DNA from: an uncultured Eubacteriales bacterium
GTDB lineage: Bacteria > Bacillota > Clostridia > Oscillospirales > Acutalibacteraceae
NCBI GenBank assembly: GCA_900321905.1
Contig: ONXZ01000063.1
Location: 1-7,341, forward strand
Direction of reading: 5' to 3'
DNA: 7,341 bases
Position 1 is the first letter of the stretch, and every line of letters begins with the position of its first letter. Made by a program: the position numbers and the translations under genes. Below are positions 1 through 6,109 of this stretch, one piece after another. A model generated the notes under the pieces. The model ran no database searches. It had not been told where the DNA came from and saw only the letters and a list, made by a program, of their open reading frames with translations.

Positions 1-1131
1 GAAAAATACGGCTGCAACGTACCCTGGGCAATCCTTATGGACCCGACTGCTGCCTGCAACCTCAAATGCACGGGTTGCTGGGCTGCTGAGTACGGTCACA
101 CAAGTTCGCTTTCATACGACGACCTTGCAAGAATTATCAGACAGGCCAAAGAACTTGGTACATATATGTTCCTTTACACAGGCGGCGAGCCGACAATGCG
201 CAAGGACGACCTTATGCGCCTTTGCCGTGAAAACCCTGACTGTGTATTTATGAGTTTCACAAACGGCACGCTGATTGACGACGATTTTGCAGACAGAATT
301 GCTGAGGCCGGCAACTTCTTCCCCGCTTTCTCAATCGAGGGATATGAGGAGGAAAACGACTTCCGCCGCGGCGAGGGCACATTCAAAAAATGTACCGCCG
401 CTATGCAAAGGCTTAAAGACAGAGGCGTTCCGTTCGGCGCGTCACTCTGCTACACAAGCAAGAACACAGACGTGCTCTCTTCAGACGAATATATGGACTG
501 GCTCATTGAAAAGGGCGTTAAGTTTGCGTGGTTCTTCACCTATATGCCGACAGGCAACGGCGCTGTAACCGACCTTATGGTATCGCCTGAGCAGAGAGCG
601 CTGATGTACAAAAAAATGCGCGAGTGGCGTGAAACAAAGCCGATTTTTGCGCTTGACTTCTGGAACGACGGCGAGTACGTTCAGGGTTGTATCGCCGGCG
701 GACGTCACTACTTCCACATCAACTCAAACGGCGACTGCGAGCCGTGCGCATTTGTGCATTACTCAAACGTAAACATCAAGGAATGTTCTGTGCTTGAAGC
801 ACTGCAGAGTCCGCTGTTTATGGCATACAAGCGCAATCAGCCGTTCTCAAACAATATGCTGCGTCCTTGCCCTGTGCTTGACAACCCCGGCGCTATCAGC
901 AAAATGGTTGCCGAAACAGGCGCATACTCAACCGAAATGCAGCACCCTGAATCTGCAAACGAACTGTTTGACAAGACTATCGCCGCTGCAAAGGCTTGGA
1001 AAGTTAAGGCAGACGAACTCTTTGACCGTGACGAGTATATTGCAAACCACGTTAAAGACGAGAATATGTACAACTACGAAAAGGACGATTCAGAGCGCGA
1101 ATTCAACGAATTTGAAAAGACTGAAGCGTAG
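1..1131 (+). CDS. Radical SAM protein with SPASM/twitch-like C-terminus, 5'-partial
   Basis: The reading frame is open from base 1 to the TAG at 1129-1131 (376 residues visible). An ATG at 37 is unlikely to be the true start: it lies only six codons before the first cluster cysteine, and the residues before it (EKYGCNVPWAIL) look like the first strand of the radical SAM barrel. The gene therefore begins outside the window. CNLKCTGC (codons at 55, 67 and 76) is the CxxxCxxC motif that binds the [4Fe-4S] cluster cleaving S-adenosylmethionine, and TGGEP (178-192) is the SAM-contacting GGE motif. Downstream, Cys codons at 688, 736, 745, 784 and 868 include a C-x13-G-x4-C pattern, suggesting an auxiliary Fe-S cluster as in SPASM/twitch enzymes, which often modify peptides. 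The family is, as I recall, common in clostridia with no assigned function. The substrate is unknown and no precursor peptide is visible here. The class is certain; the reaction is not. Confidence 0.93.
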   Translation, partial: EKYGCNVPWAILMDPTAACNLKCTGCWAAEYGHTSSLSYDDLARIIRQAKELGTYMFLYTGGEPTMRKDDLMRLCRENPDCVFMSFTNGTLIDDDFADRIAEAGNFFPAFSIEGYEEENDFRRGEGTFKKCTAAMQRLKDRGVPFGASLCYTSKNTDVLSSDEYMDWLIEKGVKFAWFFTYMPTGNGAVTDLMVSPEQRALMYKKMREWRETKPIFALDFWNDGEYVQGCIAGGRHYFHINSNGDCEPCAFVHYSNVNIKECSVLEALQSPLFMAYKRNQPFSNNMLRPCPVLDNPGAISKMVAETGAYSTEMQHPESANELFDKTIAAAKAWKVKADELFDRDEYIANHVKDENMYNYEKDDSEREFNEFEKTEA

Positions 1132-1148
1132 TAAAACTGCATAAACAA

Positions 1149-1177
1149 AAGGGGCATATCCGCGCGATATGCCCCTT
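1149..1177. terminator. Perfect 12-bp hairpin between the radical SAM gene and pth; possible terminator
   Basis: The left arm AAGGGGCATATC (1149-1160) pairs without mismatch with GATATGCCCCTT (1166-1177) around a 5-nt loop. It starts 17 nt after the radical SAM stop codon, where a terminator is expected. On the + strand only TT follows before AAAGAC, so it lacks a proper U-tract. Read on the - strand it is followed by TTTTGTTTAT and looks more like an intrinsic terminator. It may be bidirectional, an RNA-processing or stability structure, or a partial terminator. The structure is certain; termination on the + strand is doubtful. Confidence 0.5.
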
Positions 1178-1188
1178 AAAGACATATC

Positions 1189-1194
1189 AAGAGG
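1189..1194 (+). promoter_or_regulatory. Ribosome-binding site that decides the pth start
   Basis: AAGAGG lies 7 nt upstream of the ATG at 1202, which is good spacing for a Shine-Dalgarno sequence. The alternative in-frame ATG at 1169 lies inside the right arm of the hairpin at 1149-1177 and has no purine-rich site at the right distance. The start at 1202 is therefore preferred. Confidence 0.7.
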
Positions 1195-1201
1195 TATAAA
1201 A

Positions 1202-1789
1202 ATGTTTTTCAGACGAGGAAAGATTCAGTACATCATTGCAGGGCTTGGCAACCCAGGTAAAAAATACGAAAAAACACGCCACAACGCTGGCTTTATGGCG
1301 ATTGATTTGCTTGCAAAAAAGCACGGTTTCACCTTTAAAAAGGCTAAATTTCAGTCGCTGATTGCGGACGAAACCATCTGCGGCACACGCTGCCTGTTTA
1401 TGAAACCGCAGACTATGATGAATCTGTCAGGCGAAGCGATTGCCGACGCCGCAAATTACTACAATATTCCTGATGAAAATATCATAGTATTATTTGACGA
1501 TGTGTCGCTTGACGTTGGCAAAATCCGCTGCCGCCGCAAAGGCAGCGCCGGCGGACACAACGGAATTAAGAGCATTATCTCCTGCCTTGGCAGCGAGGAG
1601 TTCCCGCGTGTGAAAATCGGCGTTGGCAAAAAGCCGAAAGCCGACTACGATATGGTCAAGTGGGTGCTTGGCGAATTTCCGTCAGATAAACAGGGCGACC
1701 TTGATTCTGCGCTTGAGGACGCTGTCGGCGCGGTTGAAACTATGCTGACAGACGGCATTGACAGCGCAATGAATAAATTTAATTCCTAA
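1202..1789 (+). CDS. pth: Peptidyl-tRNA hydrolase (aminoacyl-tRNA hydrolase)
   Basis: This cytoplasmic enzyme cleaves the ester bond of peptidyl-tRNAs that drop off ribosomes, recycling tRNA; it is normally essential. With the start at 1202 the protein has 195 residues, close to the usual length of about 185-195. Family signatures are intact: GLGNPG (residues 14-19, Asn17), the TRHNAG block with the catalytic His27, KPQTMMNLSG with Asn74, FDDVSLDVG with Asp99, and GSAGGHNGIKSI with Asn120. These correspond to E. coli Asn10, His20, Asn68, Asp93 and Asn114. A start at 1169 would add 11 residues (MPLKDISRGIK) but falls inside a hairpin without a ribosome-binding site. The N-terminus carries a short basic extension (FFRRGK) before the first strand. 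mfd starts six bases after the stop codon, and the pth-mfd pairing is a well-known Firmicutes arrangement, so the two are probably one operon. Confidence 0.96.
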   Translation: MFFRRGKIQYIIAGLGNPGKKYEKTRHNAGFMAIDLLAKKHGFTFKKAKFQSLIADETICGTRCLFMKPQTMMNLSGEAIADAANYYNIPDENIIVLFDDVSLDVGKIRCRRKGSAGGHNGIKSIISCLGSEEFPRVKIGVGKKPKADYDMVKWVLGEFPSDKQGDLDSALEDAVGAVETMLTDGIDSAMNKFNS

Positions 1790-1795
1790 ACCGAT

Positions 1796-4700
1796 ATGAC
1801 TTGCTTTTCAAAAGTATTTACTAATAACGAAGAATTCAGCAGCCTCGCAGGTAGTATTAATGCACATAATACACCTGTCGGGGCTATTGGCGTTGCGGAC
1901 ATAAATAAGGTGCATATCGCCCACTCGCTCTGTGCCGAAACAGGCAAAAAGGCGTTTATCATTACTCCTGACGAGGCGAGCGCCGTGCGATTTTATGAGG
2001 ATTTGTCGCAAATGCAAAGCGACGTTTTGCTTTATCCTAAGCGCGAATTCACCTTCCTTGAAGTTGAAGGTATCAGCCGTGAATATGAGCAAATCAGGCT
2101 CGGCGTGCTGTCAAAAATCGTAAAGGGCAACTACTCCGCGGTTGTTATGTCTGCCGCTGCGGCAGTGCAGTTCACAATGCCGCCCGAGGCGCTTAAAAGC
2201 CGCACGTTTACTATATCCGCAGGCGATGAAATCGACATCGACGCTGCAGTTGACAGCCTTATAAAAGCAGGCTATTCGCGCTTTGACCAGGTTGACGGCA
2301 CAAGTCAGTTTGCTGTCAGGGGCGGACTTATTGACATTTTTCCGCCCGGTGCTGACGAACCTGTGCGTATTGAACTCTGGGGCGACACAGTTGACTCTAT
2401 AACCCACTTTGACATTGCAACACAGCGCCGCAACAAAATGGTTGAATCGGTTGAGATTATACCCTCCACCGAGGTGCTGTTTGAAAGCCGCAAAGAGCAG
2501 ATTAAGGCAATACGCACCCTTGCCGAAAGTCTTAAAGGCAAGGCGACAAAAGCGCGCGAAAAACTGTACGCCGACTGCGACAAACTTGAACAGGGCGTAT
2601 CGCTGCACTGCAATGATAAATACCTGCCGCTTGCATACGACTCAAGCGGAATATTTGACTACTTTGAGGGTATCCTTTTTGTGTGTGAAAGCGCAAAAGT
2701 TAAGGAAAAAACCAATAACGCTCAGAAACTTTTGAACGAAGAAGTTAAATGGCTGCTCGACGACGGCGTGCTGTGCAAAGGCATTGACAAATTCACGCTC
2801 GGCTTTGGCGAACTCACCGCCGTTTACGAAAAATGCGGCGCAGTTTATCTTGACTCTCTGCCTCGCGGCAGTTTTGACACACCGATAAAGCATCTTGCAA
2901 ACTTCAGAAGTCAGAGCCTTAACATCTGGTCAGGCACTCTGAGCCAACTAAAAGACGAGATTTTTCCTCTGCTCAAAACGAACTACGCAGTCGTGGTTAT
3001 GGCAGGCACTTCGCGCGCAGGCAAATCGCTTGCGTATGACATAACGGAAATGGGCTTTGCCGCAACCTATTTTGACTCGCGCCCCAAGCAGTTTGAAAAA
3101 GGCAAGGTCAGCGTAATACCGGGCACGCTTTCTTCGGGCTTTCAACTGTCCGACTCAAAATTCGCACTGCTCACGCTCGCAAAAACAAATCAGTCAAAAA
3201 AGAAGCACAAGCGTTTTTCATCAAAAGACGCGGTGCGCTCGCTTGACGAACTGACAAAGGGCGACTACATTGTTCACAATGTACATGGCATTGGCGTTTT
3301 TGACGGCATACAGACTATGGACATCAAAGGCGTGCGCAAGGACTATATTAAAATCAGTTACGCAAAAGGCGACGCGCTTTATGTGCCTGTAACTCAACTT
3401 GATTTGGTGTCAAAATACATCGGACCAAACGACAACGCAAGAGTTAAAATCAACCGCCTTGGCTCAGGCGACTGGAAAAAAATCAAGTCACGCGTGCGCG
3501 AGAGCGTGCGTGATATGGCGAAAGAACTTATTGCGCTATACGCAAAACGAATCAGCACCAAAGGCTATGCCTTCAGCGAGGACACAGACCTTCAGCGCGA
3601 CTTTGAACTGCGCTTTGAATACGAGGAAACCGAGGACCAGCTGCGCTGTGCTGACGAAATTAAAGGCGATATGGAAAAGAGTTCGCCTATGGACAGACTG
3701 CTTTGCGGCGACGTTGGTTTTGGCAAAACGGAAGTCGCTCTGCGCGCCTGCTTTAAGTGTATTGGCGACGGCAAACAGTGCGCCATTCTTGTACCTACTA
3801 CCGTGCTTGCAATGCAGCACTTCCAGACGGCAATCAAACGTATGCAGGCGTTCCCCGTCCGCATAGAAATGCTGTCGCGCTTTGTATCCCCGACAAAGCA
3901 AAAACAGGTGCTTAAAGATTTGGCGGCAGGCAAAGTTGACCTGCTTGTCGGCACGCACAGAATTATCAGCAAAGACATACAGTTTAAAGACCTCGGTCTG
4001 CTTGTAGTTGATGAGGAGCAGCGCTTTGGCGTGGCTCAAAAAGAAAAGATAAAAGAGAAGTTCCCGAAAGTTGACGTGCTGACGCTTTCTGCGACACCGA
4101 TACCGCGAACTCTGAATATGGCGATGAGCGGTATCCGTGATATGTCGCTGCTTGAAGAAGCGCCGGGCGACCGCTACCCCGTGCAGACCTATGTTGTTGA
4201 ATACGACTTTGGCATGCTTGTTGAAGCGATGGAAAAAGAACTGTCCCGCGGCGGTCAGTGCTACTATCTGCACAACAATATTGACACAATCGACCACGTT
4301 GCCGTGCAAATCAAAAAGGCAATTCCCGATGCAAATATCGGCGTAGCACACGGCAGAATGAGCGAGGAGCAACTCAGCGAAGTCTGGCAAAAACTTATTA
4401 ACGGCGAGATTGATATACTCGTCTGCACCACTATTATCGAAACGGGTGTGGACGTGGCAAATGTCAACACGCTGATTATTGAAAACGCAGACCGTATGGG
4501 ACTTGCCCAACTCCACCAGATACGCGGCAGAGTAGGCAGAAGTTCACGCCGAGGCTATGCTTACTTCACCTTTGTGCGCGGCAAGGAACTCACGGAAATC
4601 GCTCGCAAACGACTTGAAGAGATACGCGAGTACACCGAGTTCGGCTCAGGTTTCAAAATCGCAATGCGCGACCTTGAAATCCGCGGCGCAGGCTCTCTGC

Positions 4701-5242
4701 TCGGCAACAAACAACACGGTCATATGGAGGCAGTCGGCTACGATATGTATCTGAAACTGCTTGAAGAAGCAGTCGCCGAGGAAAAAGGCGAAAAGGAAGA
4801 GGACACCACCGAGCAAAACTGCCTTATCGACATACCTGTTGACGCGAATATTCCTGAAGATTACATCACCTCAACGCCGATACGGCTTGAGATGTACAAG
4901 GCAATTGCAGGCATACGCTCCGACGCTGATGCAAACGACGTTTACGATGAACTGACAGACCGCTTCGGCGTGCCGCCTGCGCCTGTTTACGGTCTTGTTG
5001 AAATTGCGCTTATGCGTAACACGGCGCTGTCGCTCGGTATTAACGAAATTCGGCAGAATGTCGGCAACGTTAATATGTACCTTGACGATGTTAAGATGGA
5101 ATACCTGATTGCACTGAATGAAAAAATGCGCGGCAGAGCAACGTTTACAGCGTCAAAACGCCCGTATATTTCAATCAAACTCGCAGGTGAAAGCGCTGTT
5201 GATACCGTGCGCAACACATTAAATATTCTGCAAAATGCATAA
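1796..5242 (+). CDS. mfd: Transcription-repair coupling factor Mfd
   Basis: Mfd is a DNA translocase that binds RNA polymerase stalled at a lesion, pushes it off the template and recruits UvrA for nucleotide excision repair. The 1148 residues match the usual length of about 1150-1180. The N-terminal UvrB-homology region includes RGGLIDIFPPG (from residue 175) and ELWGDTVDSI. The RNA-polymerase-interacting domain begins near residue 483 (LDELTKGDYIVHNVHGIG). The SF2 motor has Walker A GDVGFGKT (638-645, Lys644), the DEEQ box (739-742), LSATPIPRT (764-772), TTIIETGVD, and RGRVGR (910-915), with the RecG/Mfd translocation region after it. The C-terminal TRCF domain, which masks UvrA binding, spans roughly 1010-1110. 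No motif is missing and no frameshift is seen. The start has no clear Shine-Dalgarno sequence and lies six bases after the pth stop, so translation probably depends on coupling to pth. A long antisense frame inside it is not considered a gene. Confidence 0.98.
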   Translation: MTCFSKVFTNNEEFSSLAGSINAHNTPVGAIGVADINKVHIAHSLCAETGKKAFIITPDEASAVRFYEDLSQMQSDVLLYPKREFTFLEVEGISREYEQIRLGVLSKIVKGNYSAVVMSAAAAVQFTMPPEALKSRTFTISAGDEIDIDAAVDSLIKAGYSRFDQVDGTSQFAVRGGLIDIFPPGADEPVRIELWGDTVDSITHFDIATQRRNKMVESVEIIPSTEVLFESRKEQIKAIRTLAESLKGKATKAREKLYADCDKLEQGVSLHCNDKYLPLAYDSSGIFDYFEGILFVCESAKVKEKTNNAQKLLNEEVKWLLDDGVLCKGIDKFTLGFGELTAVYEKCGAVYLDSLPRGSFDTPIKHLANFRSQSLNIWSGTLSQLKDEIFPLLKTNYAVVVMAGTSRAGKSLAYDITEMGFAATYFDSRPKQFEKGKVSVIPGTLSSGFQLSDSKFALLTLAKTNQSKKKHKRFSSKDAVRSLDELTKGDYIVHNVHGIGVFDGIQTMDIKGVRKDYIKISYAKGDALYVPVTQLDLVSKYIGPNDNARVKINRLGSGDWKKIKSRVRESVRDMAKELIALYAKRISTKGYAFSEDTDLQRDFELRFEYEETEDQLRCADEIKGDMEKSSPMDRLLCGDVGFGKTEVALRACFKCIGDGKQCAILVPTTVLAMQHFQTAIKRMQAFPVRIEMLSRFVSPTKQKQVLKDLAAGKVDLLVGTHRIISKDIQFKDLGLLVVDEEQRFGVAQKEKIKEKFPKVDVLTLSATPIPRTLNMAMSGIRDMSLLEEAPGDRYPVQTYVVEYDFGMLVEAMEKELSRGGQCYYLHNNIDTIDHVAVQIKKAIPDANIGVAHGRMSEEQLSEVWQKLINGEIDILVCTTIIETGVDVANVNTLIIENADRMGLAQLHQIRGRVGRSSRRGYAYFTFVRGKELTEIARKRLEEIREYTEFGSGFKIAMRDLEIRGAGSLLGNKQHGHMEAVGYDMYLKLLEEAVAEEKGEKEEDTTEQNCLIDIPVDANIPEDYITSTPIRLEMYKAIAGIRSDADANDVYDELTDRFGVPPAPVYGLVEIALMRNTALSLGINEIRQNVGNVNMYLDDVKMEYLIALNEKMRGRATFTASKRPYISIKLAGESAVDTVRNTLNILQNA

Positions 5243-5266
5243 AAACAAACACTTCGGTCAATAATA
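5237..5266 (+). promoter_or_regulatory. Candidate sigma-F promoter for the spoIIQ-like gene
   Basis: GCATA (5237-5241) and GTCAATAATA (5257-5266) are separated by exactly 15 nt. The B. subtilis sigma-F consensus, from memory, is roughly GywTA, 15 nt, GgnrAnAnTw; the site fits apart from the weakly conserved second position of the -10 element. It overlaps the mfd stop codon and the hairpin at 5247-5280. The expected transcription start, about 5272-5274, is very close to the ribosome-binding site, leaving a leader of only about 12 nt. That is short and lowers confidence. In B. subtilis spoIIQ is a sigma-F gene, which supports the reading. It could be a chance match in A-rich sequence. Confidence 0.4.
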
Positions 5267-5280
5267 CGACCGAGGTGTTT
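5247..5280. terminator. 13-bp hairpin after mfd that sequesters the next ribosome-binding site
   Basis: AAACACTTCGGTC (5247-5259) pairs with GACCGAGGTGTTT (5268-5280) with one G-U wobble around an 8-nt AT-rich loop. It starts four bases after the mfd stop codon. Only the TTT that closes the stem is available as a U-tract on the + strand, so termination would be weak. On the - strand it is followed by GTTTTTATG, a better tract. The right arm contains GAGGTG, the Shine-Dalgarno sequence of the next gene, so in an mfd read-through transcript the hairpin could hide that site. The structure is clear; its function is inferred. Confidence 0.6.
5272..5277 (+). promoter_or_regulatory. Ribosome-binding site of the spoIIQ-like gene, inside a hairpin arm
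   Basis: GAGGTG lies 7 nt upstream of the ATG at 5285. It is part of the right arm of the stem at 5247-5280, an unusual position that could make translation depend on which promoter produced the transcript. Confidence 0.75.
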
Positions 5281-5284
5281 AATA

Positions 5285-5980
5285 ATGTCTACATCAAAAT
5301 CCAAAAACGACAACAAAAATATCAAGGCGCTTTTCTCCGTTGTATGCCTGTGCATTATCGCGCTTGGGCTGATTGTGTATTTTTCGACCAACACAAAGGT
5401 TAAAACGGATAATCAGGTTAACGAAAACACAACGCTTGCGGTTACTACAGAGGTGCAAAACCCTGTTACGGTCACCGAAACCACTACCGCCGCGCCCACC
5501 ACAAAAAAAGCAACGACTACTAAAAAAGCCGAACCGTCAACTATGGAGCAGGGCGAAAGCAACACGCCGTACAAGAGTTACTACAAATATCCGCTTGGCG
5601 AGTCGGTGCTTAGCGGTTACAGCGAGGAACTTGTGTACAACAAAACTATGGGCGATTTTCGCGCTCACGCCGCAGTTGACTTTAAGGGCAAGGAGGGCGA
5701 CAAGGTTGTTGCGATTAACGACGGACTTGTGCTTGACGTGTACAGCGACAGTATGTACGGTCAGGTTGTGGTTGTTGACCACGGCGGCAAACTCGTTGCA
5801 AGGTACTGCGGACTAAAAAGCGCAAATGTCAAAAAAGGCAGCCGCGTCGCGCTCGGCAAGGCTATCGGCACGCTCGGCAAAATCCCGTGCGAAGCGGAGG
5901 ACGAAGCGCACCTGCACTTTGAAACCGTGCTTGACGGCAAAACCGTTAACCCGCTTGATGTAATGGGTAAACTGGAGTAG
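5285..5980 (+). CDS. Membrane-anchored M23/LytM-domain protein, SpoIIQ-like
   Basis: The 231-residue protein has a short Lys/Asn-rich cytoplasmic N-terminus, one membrane segment (about residues 15-33), a Thr/Lys-rich extracellular linker (about 60-86, with TTKKATTTKKA), and one LytM domain (about 97-230). This matches SpoIIQ, which sits in the forespore membrane and pairs with mother-cell SpoIIIAH across the intermembrane space during engulfment. Also SpoIIQ-like are SGYSEELVYN and the run leading into HAAVD. The zinc ligands of M23 peptidases are present: His128 and Asp132 (HAAVD), and HLH at 209-211. However, the usual YxHL motif, which supplies a second catalytic His, reads YCGL (174-177), so peptidase activity may be weak or absent; SpoIIQ proteins are often degenerate in this way. 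Start: ATG 5285, 7 nt after GAGGTG. It follows mfd by 42 nt, with a candidate sigma-F promoter between. The alternative is a general cell-wall M23 endopeptidase; SpoIIQ is the better fit. I leave the symbol blank because orthology needs a tree. Confidence 0.82.
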   Translation: MSTSKSKNDNKNIKALFSVVCLCIIALGLIVYFSTNTKVKTDNQVNENTTLAVTTEVQNPVTVTETTTAAPTTKKATTTKKAEPSTMEQGESNTPYKSYYKYPLGESVLSGYSEELVYNKTMGDFRAHAAVDFKGKEGDKVVAINDGLVLDVYSDSMYGQVVVVDHGGKLVARYCGLKSANVKKGSRVALGKAIGTLGKIPCEAEDEAHLHFETVLDGKTVNPLDVMGKLE

Positions 5981-6003
5981 GAATTTCCTGCTCCTTTTCT
6001 TTG
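5974..6003 (+). terminator. Rho-independent terminator of the spoIIQ-like gene
   Basis: GGAGTAGGA (5974-5982) pairs with TCCTGCTCC (5986-5994), with one G-U wobble and a 3-nt loop; the closing A-T pair may open. It is followed directly by TTTTCTTTG, a good U-tract. The stop codon TAG (5978-5980) lies inside the left arm. This is the only hairpin in the window with classical + strand terminator form. It separates the spoIIQ-like gene from the next transcription unit. Confidence 0.85.
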
Positions 6004-6017
6004 TTGTCATTTTGCAC

Positions 6018-6076
6018 AAAAAAATTATTTTTTTACGATAAAATATAGTGACTTTTCAAAACCGATATGCTATAAT
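6018..6076 (+). promoter_or_regulatory. Vegetative (sigma-A type) promoter with extended -10 and A/T-rich upstream tract
   Basis: TATAAT (6071-6076) is a perfect -10 box preceded by TGC, making an extended -10. GTGACT (6048-6053) matches 4 of 6 positions of TTGACA at the ideal 17-nt spacing. Upstream, 6018-6047 is almost pure A/T, with A7-TTA-T7 at 6018-6034, and could act as an UP element. Transcription would start near 6083, giving a leader of about 27 nt. The terminator at 5974-6003 precedes it, so this is a clean unit boundary. Confidence 0.82.
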
Positions 6077-6094
6077 TATTATACTATATATAGC

Positions 6095-6101
6095 AAAGGA
6101 G
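6095..6101 (+). promoter_or_regulatory. Strong ribosome-binding site of the secreted-protein gene
   Basis: AAAGGAG lies 8 nt upstream of the ATG at 6110. It is a near-consensus Shine-Dalgarno sequence at good spacing and fixes the start, which is also the first residue of a clear signal peptide. Confidence 0.9.
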
Positions 6102-6109
6102 CAGATTAT

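Noticed and set aside
37..1131. Complete radical SAM gene starting at ATG 37
   Set aside because: The frame is open to base 1 with family-like residues before the ATG, and a start at 37 would remove the first barrel strand. It is treated as 5'-partial.
2111..2608. Antisense open frame of about 165 codons inside mfd
   Set aside because: It is a shadow of the UvrB-like part of mfd, with no recognisable domain and biased composition.
3536..4516. Antisense open frame of about 326 codons inside mfd
   Set aside because: It lies opposite highly conserved motor motifs of mfd, its translation is Cys/His/Phe-rich low-likelihood protein, and I saw no convincing ribosome-binding site. It is explained by the codon bias of the sense strand.
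6018..6034. A7-TTA-T7 palindrome as a terminator or hairpin
   Set aside because: The stem would be A-T only and unstable, and a proper terminator already lies just upstream. It is better read as an A/T-rich promoter-upstream tract.
1788..6069. The 11-base word AAACCGATATG occurs just before mfd and again between the -35 and -10 of the promoter at 6048-6076
   Set aside because: The contexts differ (translation start versus promoter spacer), there are only two copies, and there is no extended similarity. It is probably chance.
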